Shown here piece after piece: positions 44,117 to 53,400 of a stretch of DNA of 64,000 nt. Origin of the DNA: Modicisalibacter muralis (GTDB lineage Bacteria > Pseudomonadota > Gammaproteobacteria > Pseudomonadales > Halomonadaceae); contig NZ_FNGI01000001.1 of assembly GCF_900102945.1 (NCBI RefSeq), positions 558,001 through 622,000 on the forward strand. Direction: 5' to 3'. Under the pieces are notes generated by a model that saw only the letters and a program-made list of their open reading frames with translations, was not told the DNA's origin and searched no databases. How positions within the stretch are numbered: the stretch's first letter is position 1; each line of letters starts with the position of its first letter. A program made the position numbers and the translations under genes.

Positions 44117-45529
44117 ATGGAGCTTGATCCGATACTCCTATCGCGAATTCAGTTCGCTTTCGTGGTGTCCTTCCATGCGATATTCCCGGTTTTCACCATC
44201 GGGCTGGCATCCTATCTCGCGCTGCTCTACGGATTGTTCGTCAAGACCAGCAACCCTGCCTGGGAGCGCCTCGCCGAATTCTGGACTCGGGTCTTCGCAG
44301 TGGTTTTCGGCATGGGGGTCGTGTCGGGCATCGTGATGTCGTTCCAGTTCGGCACCAACTGGAGCAATTTTTCCCAGGCGACCGCCAACTTCCTCGGACC
44401 GATGCTCAGTTACGAGGTGCTCACTGCCTTTTTCCTCGAGGCGGGCTTTCTCGGCGTGTTGCTATTCGGTCGCAACCGGGTTTCGCCGGGGGTGCACCTG
44501 TTCGCCGCCATCATGGTGGCGATCGGTACGTTCATCTCGGCGTTCTGGATTCTCGCCACCAACAGTTGGATGCATACGCCCGACGGCGTCGAACTGCGCA
44601 ATGGCGTTTTCCATGTGACTTCGTGGCTGGAGGCGATCTTCAATCCGTCGTTCCCGTATCGCTTCACGCATATGGCGTTGGCTTCGTTTCTCACCGGTGG
44701 CTTCGTGGTGGCGGGCGTGAGCGCCTGGTATCTGTTGCGCGGTCACGATGTCGAGGCCAACAAGAAGGCGCTGTCGATGAGTCTGTGGTTGCTGCTGATT
44801 GCCACGCCGACCCAGGCGGTGGTGGGCGATTTCCATGGTCTCAATACGCTGGAGCATCAGCCGATCAAGATTGCCGCCATGGAGGCCAATTGGGAAACGC
44901 ATGCCGGGGTGCCGCTGTTGCTGCTGGCGATTCCCGACAAGCAGACCCAGTCCAATCTCTTCGAGATCGGCATTCCCAATCTGGGCAGCCTGATCCTCAC
45001 CCATGAATGGGATGGCGTGGTGCCGGGGCTCTCCGAAGTACCGGCCGACGAACAACCACCGGTATGGATCACCTTCTATGCCTTTCGTGTGATGGTGGCG
45101 CTCGGCGTACTGATGATCGCCTTCGCCGTGACCGGGCTGATATTGCGTCGTGGCGGGCGGATCTACACCAACCGCTTTTTTCTGCAGGGCTTGCGACTGA
45201 TGAGCGTGGCGCCGTTCATCGCCGTGCTCGCTGGCTGGATCACCACCGAGACCGGTCGCGCGCCCTGGGTGGTCTACGGCATGATGACCCATGCCGAAGG
45301 CGTGACGCCATCGCTGAGCGGTGCCATGGCGCTGTTCACGCTGATCGGCTATGTCGCGGTCTATGCGGTGGTATTCTATTCCGGGGTTTACTATCTGACC
45401 CGGGTGGTTCGCAAAGGCATGCTGGACGATAGCGACGAGGCCCACGAGGTCGAGCGGCCTTCGCGGCCGATGTCCGCCGCTCATGTGTCTTTCGACGATG
45501 ATGACGATAGTGCACCGGCAAGGAGTTGA
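44117..45529 (+). CDS. cioA: Cytochrome bd-type quinol oxidase subunit I, cyanide-insensitive type
   Basis: A 470-residue, nine-helix subunit that oxidises ubiquinol and reduces oxygen. The haem ligands are in place: His in VVSFHAIFPVFTIGLA (near residue 19), His in FTHMALASFLTGGFVV (near 186) and Met in FYAFRVMVALG. The quinol loop is short (after PPVWITFYAF), as in CioA rather than CydA. The usual GRQPW motif reads GRAPW here. The start is ATG 44117 after AAGGAG; an upstream start adds 11 residues that are not conserved. It is coupled with cioB and followed by cydDC. Confidence 0.94.
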   Translation: MELDPILLSRIQFAFVVSFHAIFPVFTIGLASYLALLYGLFVKTSNPAWERLAEFWTRVFAVVFGMGVVSGIVMSFQFGTNWSNFSQATANFLGPMLSYEVLTAFFLEAGFLGVLLFGRNRVSPGVHLFAAIMVAIGTFISAFWILATNSWMHTPDGVELRNGVFHVTSWLEAIFNPSFPYRFTHMALASFLTGGFVVAGVSAWYLLRGHDVEANKKALSMSLWLLLIATPTQAVVGDFHGLNTLEHQPIKIAAMEANWETHAGVPLLLLAIPDKQTQSNLFEIGIPNLGSLILTHEWDGVVPGLSEVPADEQPPVWITFYAFRVMVALGVLMIAFAVTGLILRRGGRIYTNRFFLQGLRLMSVAPFIAVLAGWITTETGRAPWVVYGMMTHAEGVTPSLSGAMALFTLIGYVAVYAVVFYSGVYYLTRVVRKGMLDDSDEAHEVERPSRPMSAAHVSFDDDDDSAPARS

Positions 45530-45532
45530 ATC

Positions 45533-46534
45533 ATGGAAACCTTCGATTTGTCGGTGATCTGGGCGGTCATCATCGCGTTCAGCATCATCATGTACGTGCT
45601 GTTGGATGGTTTCGTACTGGGGTTGGGAATCCTGTATCCGCTGGCTCCCGATGAAGAGGCCCGTAACGTGATGATGAACACCGCCGCGCCGATCTGGGAC
45701 GGCAACGAGACCTGGCTGGTGTTGGCCGGCACGGCGCTGCTGGGCGCCTTTCCGCTGGTCTATACCATCGTGCTGCCGGCGCTATACATCGGGGTGTTCC
45801 TGATGGTTGCCGGGCTGATTTTCCGTGGTGTGGCCTTCGAGTTTCGTTTCAAGGCGCGGCGTTCCCGCAAGTGGTGGAACCTGGCTTTCGCCGGCGGTTC
45901 GGCGGTGGCGACCTTCGCCCAAGGCGCCGTGGTCGGTGCCTATATTCAGGGCTTCGAAACCCAGGACAAGACGTTCGTCGGCGGCCCCTTCGACTGGCTG
46001 ACGCCGTTTAGCGTCGCGACGGGCCTGGGCATGATGGCGGGCTTTGCGCTGCTGGGCATTACCTGGATCATCATGAAAACCGAAGGCCACGTGCAGGCCT
46101 GGGCGTTTGGCCTGGTGCCCCGTTTGCTCGCTGTGGTGCTGGCGGTGTTCGCCGTGGTCAGCCTGTGGACGCCGACTGTCGATCCCGGTGTCTGGGAGCG
46201 CTGGTTCAGTAACATTCAGGTGATCTGGGTGCTGCCGGCACTGGCGATGCTCAGCGCCGCGCTGCTGTTCTGGTCGGCCAGGGCGGGCCGCTCGAGATTG
46301 CCGTTCTTCGCCACCATGAGCATGTTCCTTTTCACTTACCTGGGCTTGCTGGTCAGCCGCTGGCCCTACGTCGTACCGCCGGACTACACCTTGTGGGAAG
46401 CGGCTTCCGCGCCGAGTTCACAACTCTTCCTGCTGATCGGCACGTTGTTCGTCATCCCGATCATCCTGGGCTATACCGGCTGGGCGTATTGGGTGTTCCG
46501 GGGCAAGGTGCGCCCCGGCGAAGGGTATCACTGA
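45533..46534 (+). CDS. cioB: Cytochrome bd-type quinol oxidase subunit II
   Basis: A 333-residue, eight- to nine-span subunit. The opening FDLSVIWAVIIAFSIIMYVLLDGFVLGLGILYP is the CydB/CioB signature, followed by WDGNETWLVLAGTALLGAFP and FRGVAFEFRFK. It binds subunit I to form the terminal oxidase. Spacing of 3 bases from cioA and 7 to cydD indicates one operon. Length fits CioB, somewhat shorter than E. coli CydB. Confidence 0.95.
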   Translation: METFDLSVIWAVIIAFSIIMYVLLDGFVLGLGILYPLAPDEEARNVMMNTAAPIWDGNETWLVLAGTALLGAFPLVYTIVLPALYIGVFLMVAGLIFRGVAFEFRFKARRSRKWWNLAFAGGSAVATFAQGAVVGAYIQGFETQDKTFVGGPFDWLTPFSVATGLGMMAGFALLGITWIIMKTEGHVQAWAFGLVPRLLAVVLAVFAVVSLWTPTVDPGVWERWFSNIQVIWVLPALAMLSAALLFWSARAGRSRLPFFATMSMFLFTYLGLLVSRWPYVVPPDYTLWEAASAPSSQLFLLIGTLFVIPIILGYTGWAYWVFRGKVRPGEGYH

Positions 46535-46541
46535 GCCGCCC

Positions 46542-48221
46542 ATGGTCGAATCCGAACTGACGCCACGCGGGTGGCTACGCAAGCAAGCCGAGGGCGTTCG
46601 TGGCTGGCTGTTGATTGCGACACTGGCCGGCATCGTCGCCGGGTTGCTGACGCTTGCGCAAATGGGCCTGCTGGCCTGGACGATCAGTCGCTTGATCGAG
46701 GGGGTGGATAGCCCCGCTACGCTAGGCGGTGTCTTTCTCGGGCTGATCGGGGTGATTGTGCTGCGCTGCGTTGCCCAATGGGGGCAGGAAAGCGCGGCAC
46801 TCGAGGCCAGCTTGCGGGTAAGGGCGCGCGTGCGTTCGGCGTTGCTCGATCATCTCGGCGCGTTGGGGCCGGTTCGCCTGGGCGATCGGCACAGCGCCGG
46901 ACTGGCCGGGCAACTGGTCGATCAGGTCGAAGCGCTAGAGGGCCACTTCGCGCGTTTTCTCCCACAGTTACGCCTGACTCTGGTACTGCCGTTGATCATC
47001 CTGGCCGTGGTGGCCTGGCTCGATTGGCTGGCAGCGTTGTTCCTGCTGCTAGCGGCGCCGCTGATTCCGCTGTTCATGGCGCTGGTCGGCATGGGCGCGG
47101 AGCGCCTCAACCGCGAGCAATTCGTGGCGGTGACTCGGTTGGCGGGGCAGTTTCTCGATCGGGTGCGCGGCCTGACAACGCTGCAACTGTTCAACCGGGC
47201 CGAAAGCACTGTCGATGAGGTGTTCACCGCCGCCGACGATTATCGCGCACGCAGTATGCGTACGCTGCGTTTGGCGTTCCTGTCGTCGGCCGTGCTCGAG
47301 TTCTTTGCCTCGGTGGCGATTGCCGTGGTCGCCATCTACATCGGCTTCGGTTTGCTGGGTTATATCGCCTTCGGTCCCGCCGACGAACTGACGTTGTTCA
47401 GTGGCCTGTTCATCCTGCTGCTCGCCCCGGAATTCTTTCAGCCGCTGCGCACGCTGTCGCAGCATTATCACGATCGCGCCGCCGCTCTGGGTGCCGCCGA
47501 TGGCCTGGTGACGCTGCTCAAGCTGCCGGCTCCGTCGGCACAGGCAGCGACTCGCCAGCGAATGAATAAAGCCGCCGTTCGCTTGAGTCGATTATGCGTC
47601 AGCCACCCAGGGCGTGGGCGCGTGCTGGGCCCGCTCGATCTGACGGTAACGGCGGGCGAGTGCATAGTACTGGTGGGGCCGTCCGGGGCCGGCAAGTCGA
47701 CGCTGCTGCAAGTGTTGGCGGGGTTTGTCGAGATCGAATCCGGCGAGGCCGACGTGCCGTCGTCGGCGATCGCCTGGATGGATCAGCGCCCATGGCTGGT
47801 CCAGGGTAGCCTGGCCGATAATCTACGACTGGTGGCCCCCGATGCCGATCAGGCGCGATTGCTTGACGCCGCCGAGCGTGCCGGGCTCGGCGAGTTGTTG
47901 GCAAGCCTGCCCGATGGCTTGCAGACACCGCTCGGCGAACGTGGCATGGGACTATCCGGTGGCCAGGCCCAGCGACTGGCGCTGGCGAGGGTCTTTCTGT
48001 CACGCGCACGGCTGGTGCTGCTCGACGAACCTACCGCCAATCTCGATCGCGCCAGTGAGGCGCGAATCGTCGCTTCGTTGCAGGCGCTACAGGATGAAGG
48101 GCGCACGCTGATCGTGGCGACCCACCACCCGGCACTGATGGCGATGGCCGACCGGGTGCTGACGATCGACGCGGGTCTGGTAAGCGCTGACACCAGGGGG
48201 GCAAATGTCACGGCCCACTAA
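46542..48221 (+). CDS. cydD: ABC exporter subunit CydD
   Basis: A 559-residue half-transporter: six membrane spans to about residue 320, then the ATPase with Walker A GPSGAGKSTLLQVLAGF (about 380), LSGGQAQRLALARVFL and LVLLDEPTANLD. With CydC it exports cysteine and glutathione to the periplasm and is needed for bd oxidase assembly. It sits directly behind cioAB and overlaps cydC by 17 bases, a usual arrangement. The gene pair order identifies it as CydD. Confidence 0.92.
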   Translation: MVESELTPRGWLRKQAEGVRGWLLIATLAGIVAGLLTLAQMGLLAWTISRLIEGVDSPATLGGVFLGLIGVIVLRCVAQWGQESAALEASLRVRARVRSALLDHLGALGPVRLGDRHSAGLAGQLVDQVEALEGHFARFLPQLRLTLVLPLIILAVVAWLDWLAALFLLLAAPLIPLFMALVGMGAERLNREQFVAVTRLAGQFLDRVRGLTTLQLFNRAESTVDEVFTAADDYRARSMRTLRLAFLSSAVLEFFASVAIAVVAIYIGFGLLGYIAFGPADELTLFSGLFILLLAPEFFQPLRTLSQHYHDRAAALGAADGLVTLLKLPAPSAQAATRQRMNKAAVRLSRLCVSHPGRGRVLGPLDLTVTAGECIVLVGPSGAGKSTLLQVLAGFVEIESGEADVPSSAIAWMDQRPWLVQGSLADNLRLVAPDADQARLLDAAERAGLGELLASLPDGLQTPLGERGMGLSGGQAQRLALARVFLSRARLVLLDEPTANLDRASEARIVASLQALQDEGRTLIVATHHPALMAMADRVLTIDAGLVSADTRGANVTAH

Positions 48222-49923
48222 GACAACGCTCGCCAGTGAATTTCGCCCCTGGCTGAGGGTGCTGGATTGGCGTCGGCGGCGGTTGTGGAAGGGCGCGGGG
48301 TTGATGCTGCTGACCGTGATCGCGGCCATCGGCTTGCTGGCGCTATCGGGCTGGTTCATCACCGCGACGGCGATTGCCGGCGTCTTGGCGGCGGCGGGGG
48401 TGGCGATCAGTCTGGGTGTTTATATCCCCGGCGGCGGCATCCGTCTGTTCGCCGTATTGCGAACCGGGGCGCGTTATCTCGAGCGGATCTACAACCACGA
48501 TACGGTGCTGCGTCTGCTGGCCGATCTGCGCGCCAACCTGTTCGCCGTGCTGATCCGTTTGGATGGGCGCGAGTTGGCCAGACTGCGCGCCGCCGAGTGG
48601 CTGAATCGTCTGACCGCGGATATCGATACCCTCGACGGCCTGTATCTGCGCTTGCTGGCGCCGCCGCTGGTGGCCCTGGTGGCGATCGTTGCGGTGAGCG
48701 CCTTGCTGGGATTTTTCGCACCCTGGGTGGGTGGCGCGGTATTGCTGGCGTTGCTTGCCTTGTGGACCTGGCTGGTGCTGGGACAATCCTGGTTGGGCAT
48801 GGCGCCCAGTCAACGCCGGGTCGCGACACTCGATCGTCTGCGCATGCGCGCCATCGAGCAGCTTCAAGGCTTGGCCGAGCTACGTTGTTATCGGACCTTG
48901 ACGGAACATCGCCACACCCTCGAGGCCGAGGAGGATGCGCTTTACGCCGACCAGCGACGCCTGGGACGCCGCCAGGCGCTGGGTAGTGCGCTGGTCAGCC
49001 TGGGTGTTGGGCTGAGTGCCGTATTGGCGTTATGGCTAGCGGCCGAAGCGCATATCGGCGAGCGCCTTTCCGGGCCGTTGACGGTGATGATGCCGCTGGC
49101 GGTGCTGGCGCTGAACGAGGCCCTGGCGTCGCTGCCGATGGCGTTTACCCAGCTTGGCGCCACGCGCGCGGCGGCGCGACGCTTGAATGAACTCGCCGCG
49201 CTGCGCGGTGCGATTGGCGAGTCGGAGAGTCCGGAGGAGATAGCGGAGTCGGGGGCGTTGTCAGCGAGCTTGGATGACGTTTCGCTGCACTATTTAAAAG
49301 GGCATGCCGACTCGCTGCCCCCGGCGCTGGATAACGTCTCGTTGACACTGGCTCCCGGCGAGCGACTGGCATTGGTCGGTGCCTCCGGCGCCGGTAAATC
49401 CAGTGTTGCGCAGTTGCTCGTGCGATTGATCGAGCCCACGACCGGCAAGGTATCGGTCGGTGGGCAGGATGTGAGGCAGCTATCGCCTGTCGCGCTGCGT
49501 GGTCGTATCGGTTATCTCACGCAACAGGTCGAGTTGTTTCATGACAGCCTGGCAACCAACCTGCGCCTGGCCAATCCCGAGGCCAGCGATGCAGAGCTCT
49601 GGAATGCTCTGGAACTGGTCGAACTGGAAGGCTGGGCGCAAGCGCTGCCGCAAGGGCTCGAGACCTGGGTCGGCGAATCCGGGCGTCAGCTCTCCGGGGG
49701 CCAGGCACGGCGTGTCGCCTTGGCCCGGGTGCTGCTGACCGATGCCGACCTGTTGATTCTCGATGAGCCCTTCGCCGGGTTGGACGAAGCGACGGCCACC
49801 AGTATCGCCGCGCGACTCGATGGTTGGTTTGGCGAGCGTAGCGTGCTTTATTTGGCCCACGATGACACTGGCCTGCCCGGGGTAAATAGAACGCTCAGGT
49901 TGCATGAGGGGCGGCTTGGCTAG
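48205..49923 (+). CDS. cydC: ABC exporter subunit CydC
   Basis: A 572-residue half-transporter paired with CydD. The membrane domain has ALSGWFITATAIAGVLAAAGVAI and YIPGGGIRLFAVLRTGARYLERIYNHDTVLRLLADLR, typical of CydC. The ATPase has GASGAGKSSVAQLLVRL, YLTQQVELFHDSLATNLRLANP, LSGGQARRVALARVLL and LLILDEPFAGLDEATA. The start is internal to cydD. No terminator was visible within the 61 bases before the adenine deaminase gene, so read-through is possible. Confidence 0.93.
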   Translation: MSRPTKTTLASEFRPWLRVLDWRRRRLWKGAGLMLLTVIAAIGLLALSGWFITATAIAGVLAAAGVAISLGVYIPGGGIRLFAVLRTGARYLERIYNHDTVLRLLADLRANLFAVLIRLDGRELARLRAAEWLNRLTADIDTLDGLYLRLLAPPLVALVAIVAVSALLGFFAPWVGGAVLLALLALWTWLVLGQSWLGMAPSQRRVATLDRLRMRAIEQLQGLAELRCYRTLTEHRHTLEAEEDALYADQRRLGRRQALGSALVSLGVGLSAVLALWLAAEAHIGERLSGPLTVMMPLAVLALNEALASLPMAFTQLGATRAAARRLNELAALRGAIGESESPEEIAESGALSASLDDVSLHYLKGHADSLPPALDNVSLTLAPGERLALVGASGAGKSSVAQLLVRLIEPTTGKVSVGGQDVRQLSPVALRGRIGYLTQQVELFHDSLATNLRLANPEASDAELWNALELVELEGWAQALPQGLETWVGESGRQLSGGQARRVALARVLLTDADLLILDEPFAGLDEATATSIAARLDGWFGERSVLYLAHDDTGLPGVNRTLRLHEGRLG

Positions 49924-49984
49924 GCTTTTCGTAAACGGTCAAGTCCGGGCAAGATAGGGCGAAGCTTCGATAAGGGGTTCCACC

Positions 49985-50977
49985 ATGAAAGACTGGCTGA
50001 AGACGCTGCCCAAGGTCGAACTGCATTTACACATCGAGGGTTCGCTGGAGCCCGAATTGATGTTTGCCCTGGCCAAGCGCAATGACATCACACTGCCCTA
50101 TGCCTCGGTAGAGGAAGTGCGCGAAGCCTACGACTTCGACGACCTACAATCCTTTCTCGACCTTTATTATCAAGGCATGGCGGTATTGCGTACGGCCGAC
50201 GATTTCTTCGATCTGGCGATGGATTACTTTCGCCGTGCCCAGGCGGAGGGTGTCGTGCATGTCGAGCTCTCCTTCGATCCGCAAGCGCATCTGGCGCGTG
50301 GCATCGAAATGGACGTCCAGATCGAAGGTCTGACGCGGGCCATGCGCCAGGCCGAGCGTGAGTGGGGGCTTTCCACCGCGCTGATCATGAGCTTTCTGCG
50401 TGACCGACCCGCCGAAGAGGCCATGAGCGTACTTGAGCGTGCCGGCCCGTATCTGGAACTCCTCGATGCGGTAGGGCTCGACAGCGCCGAGCGCGACAAC
50501 CCGCCCAGCAAGTTCGCCGAGGTATTCGCCCGCGCCAAGCTGCTGGGTTTGCCTCGCGTGGCGCATGCCGGCGAGGAAGGGCCGGCCGAGTATATTCGCC
50601 AGGCACTGGACGTGCTCGATGTCTGCCGCATCGACCATGGCGTGCGTTGCCTCGAAGACCCCGAGCTCGCCGCAAGGCTGCGCGACACACAGGTTCCCCT
50701 GACGGTATGCCCGCTATCCAACCTGCGCCTCAAGGTGGTCGACGACATGCGCGATCATCCGCTGCCAGGGCTGCTCGATGCCGGACTCAAGTTGACCATC
50801 AACTCGGACGACCCCGCCTATTTCGGCGGCGGCGTGCTGGATAACTATCTGGCCTGTCATCATGCCTTCGATTGGAATAAAGACACTTTTCGCGGGCTGG
50901 CGCGCAACGCCATCGAGGTGGCTTTCATGGATGAAGGGCGACGCAGAATGTTATTGGCTGATCTCGACGCTGCCTGA
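49985..50977 (+). CDS. Adenine deaminase (type 2, adenosine deaminase family)
   Basis: A 330-residue zinc hydrolase. His14 and His16 (KVELHLHIEGSLEPELMFALAKRN) are the first metal ligands; VAHAGEEGP near 194, RIDHGVRC near 217 and INSDDPAYFGG near 273 complete the active site. The whole pattern, including FDDLQSFLDLYYQGMAVLRTADDFFDLAMDY and GLDSAERDNPPSKF, resembles the Pseudomonas-type adenine deaminases of this family more than true adenosine deaminases. Product would be hypoxanthine, the substrate of the nearby xanthine dehydrogenase. Adenosine as substrate cannot be excluded from sequence alone. Confidence 0.85.
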   Translation: MKDWLKTLPKVELHLHIEGSLEPELMFALAKRNDITLPYASVEEVREAYDFDDLQSFLDLYYQGMAVLRTADDFFDLAMDYFRRAQAEGVVHVELSFDPQAHLARGIEMDVQIEGLTRAMRQAEREWGLSTALIMSFLRDRPAEEAMSVLERAGPYLELLDAVGLDSAERDNPPSKFAEVFARAKLLGLPRVAHAGEEGPAEYIRQALDVLDVCRIDHGVRCLEDPELAARLRDTQVPLTVCPLSNLRLKVVDDMRDHPLPGLLDAGLKLTINSDDPAYFGGGVLDNYLACHHAFDWNKDTFRGLARNAIEVAFMDEGRRRMLLADLDAA

Positions 50978-51017
50978 ACGCGCGACACGGCGGCGGGCCG
51001 GTACGGGTCAGCCGAAT

Positions 51018-51054
51018 AAAAAAGGGCGGCTCAGTCTTTCGACCGAGACCGCCC
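51018..51054 (-). terminator. Rho-independent terminator of the xdh-guaD operon
   Basis: Read on the minus strand, GGGCGGTCTC pairs with the GAG-CCGCCC arm, with one bulge, and a run of T (51018-51023 as A on the plus strand) follows. It lies 74 bases after the guaD stop. Confidence 0.75.
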
Positions 51055-51127
51055 AACAGCGCGAGGCAAGAGAGAACTAGGAAGCAAGTTAAGACAAGCA
51101 GTGAAGAGTCGGTGCGCTCGACGCCTG

Positions 51128-52498
51128 CTAGGCGAGCGCGCTGATACCCTCCCGTAGCTTGGTCGTGTTGACAGTGTCGCGTTGGTGCACGCATTGGCCG
51201 TTGGCCCAGGTGGCGTACACGCTGCGGTCGTCGCCGAGAATCATCAGCGCGAACAGCAACTCGGCCAGGCTCTTGGTGCGTTCGGTGCGGCGAGCCATCA
51301 GCGACGTCGCCTTGGGGTCGAGCACCACGATGTCGGCTTCGGCGCCTTCGCGCAGGCTGCCGATATGCGCATCCAGATGCAGCGCCCGGGCATTGCCCAA
51401 GGTCAGGCGGTAGAAGCCCTGCCAAGCGGTCAGTGGCTGGTTGAGCAACTGACCGACCTGATAGGCGGCCTTGAGCGTGCTCAATCCTGAAAGGTCGGTG
51501 CCGCCGCCGACGTCGCTGGCCAGGGTCGTGTTGAGTCCGGCTTCGCGGCAGGCCAGGCGGTCGAACAGCCCGCTGCCCAGATATAGATTGGAGGTCGGGC
51601 AAAAGGCGATGTTGGCACCGGCCTGAGCCAGGCGGTTGCGCGCCTCCTGGGTCAGGTGGATACCATGGGCGAAGGTGCTGCGTGGCCCGACCAGGCCGTA
51701 ACGTTCGTAGACATCCAGATAGTCGGCGGCCTCGGGGAACAGCTCGGCGACCCAATCGATCTCGCCGAGGTTCTCGGAGAGGTGTGTCTGCAGATGCAGG
51801 TCCGGGGCGTTGCGCAGAATGCCGCCGGTGGCATCGAGCTGGTCGCGGGTCGAGGTCGGCGCGAAGCGCGGGGTCAGGGTATAGCCCAGCCGGCCCTTGC
51901 CGTGCCAGTCGGCGATCAGCCGTTCGCTGTCCTTGATGCCGCCGGTGGCGGTATCGGTCAGCGCCTCGGGAGCGTTACGGTCCATCAGCACCTTGCCGGC
52001 GAGCATGCGCAGGCCACGCCGCTGGGCGGCGGTGAAGAAGGTATCCACCGATACCGGATGCGAGGTGCAAAACACCTGGGCGGTGGTGGTGCCCACCCGC
52101 AGGGTTTCATCGAGAAACGCTTCGGCGACGTTCTCGGCGTGGGCGCGCTCGGCGAAGCGGCACTCTTCGGGGAAGGTGTATTCGTTCAGCCAATCCAGCA
52201 ACTGGCGGCCATAGGAAGCCATGATGTCGAGCTGCACGTAGTGCACGTGACTGTCGATGAAGCCCGGCATCATCAGCTTGTCGGAGTAGTCGACCACTTC
52301 GATGCCAGCGGGTAGCTGAGCCGCCAACTGGGTGTAATCCGCGACGGCCCGGATGCGGCCGTTTTCAAGCCACAGGGCGCCATCTTCGAGGTGCAGCAGG
52401 CTGCCATCTTCGGGAGTGTCGCCTTCGCCCGGATCGTTCAAGAAACTGATCAAGGGGCCGCGCAGAACATACATGGAGGCGCGAGAATCGGTCATCAA
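51128..52498 (-). CDS. guaD: Guanine deaminase
   Basis: A 456-residue amidohydrolase converting guanine to xanthine and ammonia. The metal-binding HxH is His84-Val-His86 in PGFIDSHVHYVQLDIMASYGRQLLDWLNEYTFPEE, the guanine deaminase signature. Later motifs are TSHPVSVDTFF, QTHLSENLGEIDWV, FAHGIHL and SDVGGGTDLS. Length is normal. The start overlaps the xdhC stop (ATGA). It is the last gene of xdhA-xdhB-xdhC-guaD. Confidence 0.95.
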   Translation of the reverse strand: MMTDSRASMYVLRGPLISFLNDPGEGDTPEDGSLLHLEDGALWLENGRIRAVADYTQLAAQLPAGIEVVDYSDKLMMPGFIDSHVHYVQLDIMASYGRQLLDWLNEYTFPEECRFAERAHAENVAEAFLDETLRVGTTTAQVFCTSHPVSVDTFFTAAQRRGLRMLAGKVLMDRNAPEALTDTATGGIKDSERLIADWHGKGRLGYTLTPRFAPTSTRDQLDATGGILRNAPDLHLQTHLSENLGEIDWVAELFPEAADYLDVYERYGLVGPRSTFAHGIHLTQEARNRLAQAGANIAFCPTSNLYLGSGLFDRLACREAGLNTTLASDVGGGTDLSGLSTLKAAYQVGQLLNQPLTAWQGFYRLTLGNARALHLDAHIGSLREGAEADIVVLDPKATSLMARRTERTKSLAELLFALMILGDDRSVYATWANGQCVHQRDTVNTTKLREGISALA

Positions 52499-53400
52499 TC
52501 TTCTCCAGCTCGTGAATCCGCGATGCGTTCAGCGTCGAACACATCGCGCAATGCATTAGGGTCAATTCCGCGCCGGTCGGGGCGCTCGGTTTCGGGCTTC
52601 AAGGTCAACAACTCGGCGCTGACCGCGAGCGCGATCTCGTAAGGGCGCTTGCCCTTGGCCTCGGCGATGCCGATGGGGCAGCGCACCTTGTCCAGTGCGC
52701 TCTGCTCATGCCCGGCGTCGCGCAGGCGGCGCTGGAAGCTGGCCCATTTGCTGTCCGATCCGATCAGGCCGATGGAGGCGCAATCGCTACGCTTGAGCAG
52801 GGCGTCGACCAACGCACGGTCCTCGCCGTGGTCATGGGTCATCACCAGCGCATGACAATCGGGCTGCAGCGCCGCGACGGCGGCTGCCGGGTCCGGGGCG
52901 TGGCGACACGTCAGGCGCGGGCTATCGGCCGCCCAGGCGGGAAAGCCATCGGCGCGGCTATCGTTCCAGAGCACTCGCCACGGTAGCGGGGCCATCAGGC
53001 CCACCAGCGCCTGCCCGACATGGCCGGCGCCGAACAGCGCAACGGTCATTTCCGCCCCGGCGAAGACTTCGATCAGCACGTGAACGTAGCCACCACAGCA
53101 CTGACCGGAGCGCCCGCCCAGTGGGAAGGCCTCCAGGCGCGTGCCGCCTTGGTCGTTCAGCAGAGCCTCGCGTGCGGCGGCGATTACTTGATGCTCGAAG
53201 GTGCCACCGCCGAGGGTGTCGTAGACCGCATCAAGCGTGATCACCATCTTGGTGCCGGGTTCGCGCGGCGTGGAGCCTGCCGCCCCGACCACGCTGGCCA
53301 GGGCATGCGGCAGCGCGGCATCCTGCAATTGGTGCAGGATGTCGTGCCAGGCACTGGGCGATGCGCCCGGGCCCGGAGCCGTATCAAGCCGGGTCATCAC
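52495..53400 (-). CDS. xdhC: Xanthine dehydrogenase accessory protein XdhC
   Basis: A 301-residue chaperone that binds molybdenum cofactor, promotes its sulfuration and inserts it into XdhB. N-terminal XdhC domain: LASVVGAAGSTPREPGTKMVIT and GTFEHQVIAAAREAL. C-terminal Rossmann domain: VALFGAGHVGQALVGLMA, VMTHDHGEDRALVDALLKR, then IGLIGSDSKWASFQRRL. It overlaps xdhB (17 bases) and guaD (4 bases). Confidence 0.94.
   Translation of the reverse strand: MMTRLDTAPGPGASPSAWHDILHQLQDAALPHALASVVGAAGSTPREPGTKMVITLDAVYDTLGGGTFEHQVIAAAREALLNDQGGTRLEAFPLGGRSGQCCGGYVHVLIEVFAGAEMTVALFGAGHVGQALVGLMAPLPWRVLWNDSRADGFPAWAADSPRLTCRHAPDPAAAVAALQPDCHALVMTHDHGEDRALVDALLKRSDCASIGLIGSDSKWASFQRRLRDAGHEQSALDKVRCPIGIAEAKGKRPYEIALAVSAELLTLKPETERPDRRGIDPNALRDVFDAERIADSRAGED

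Noticed and set aside
44462-45484. A 340-codon minus-strand open frame across cioA
   Set aside because: Overlaps the conserved oxidase subunit in antisense; composition is that of a shadow frame.
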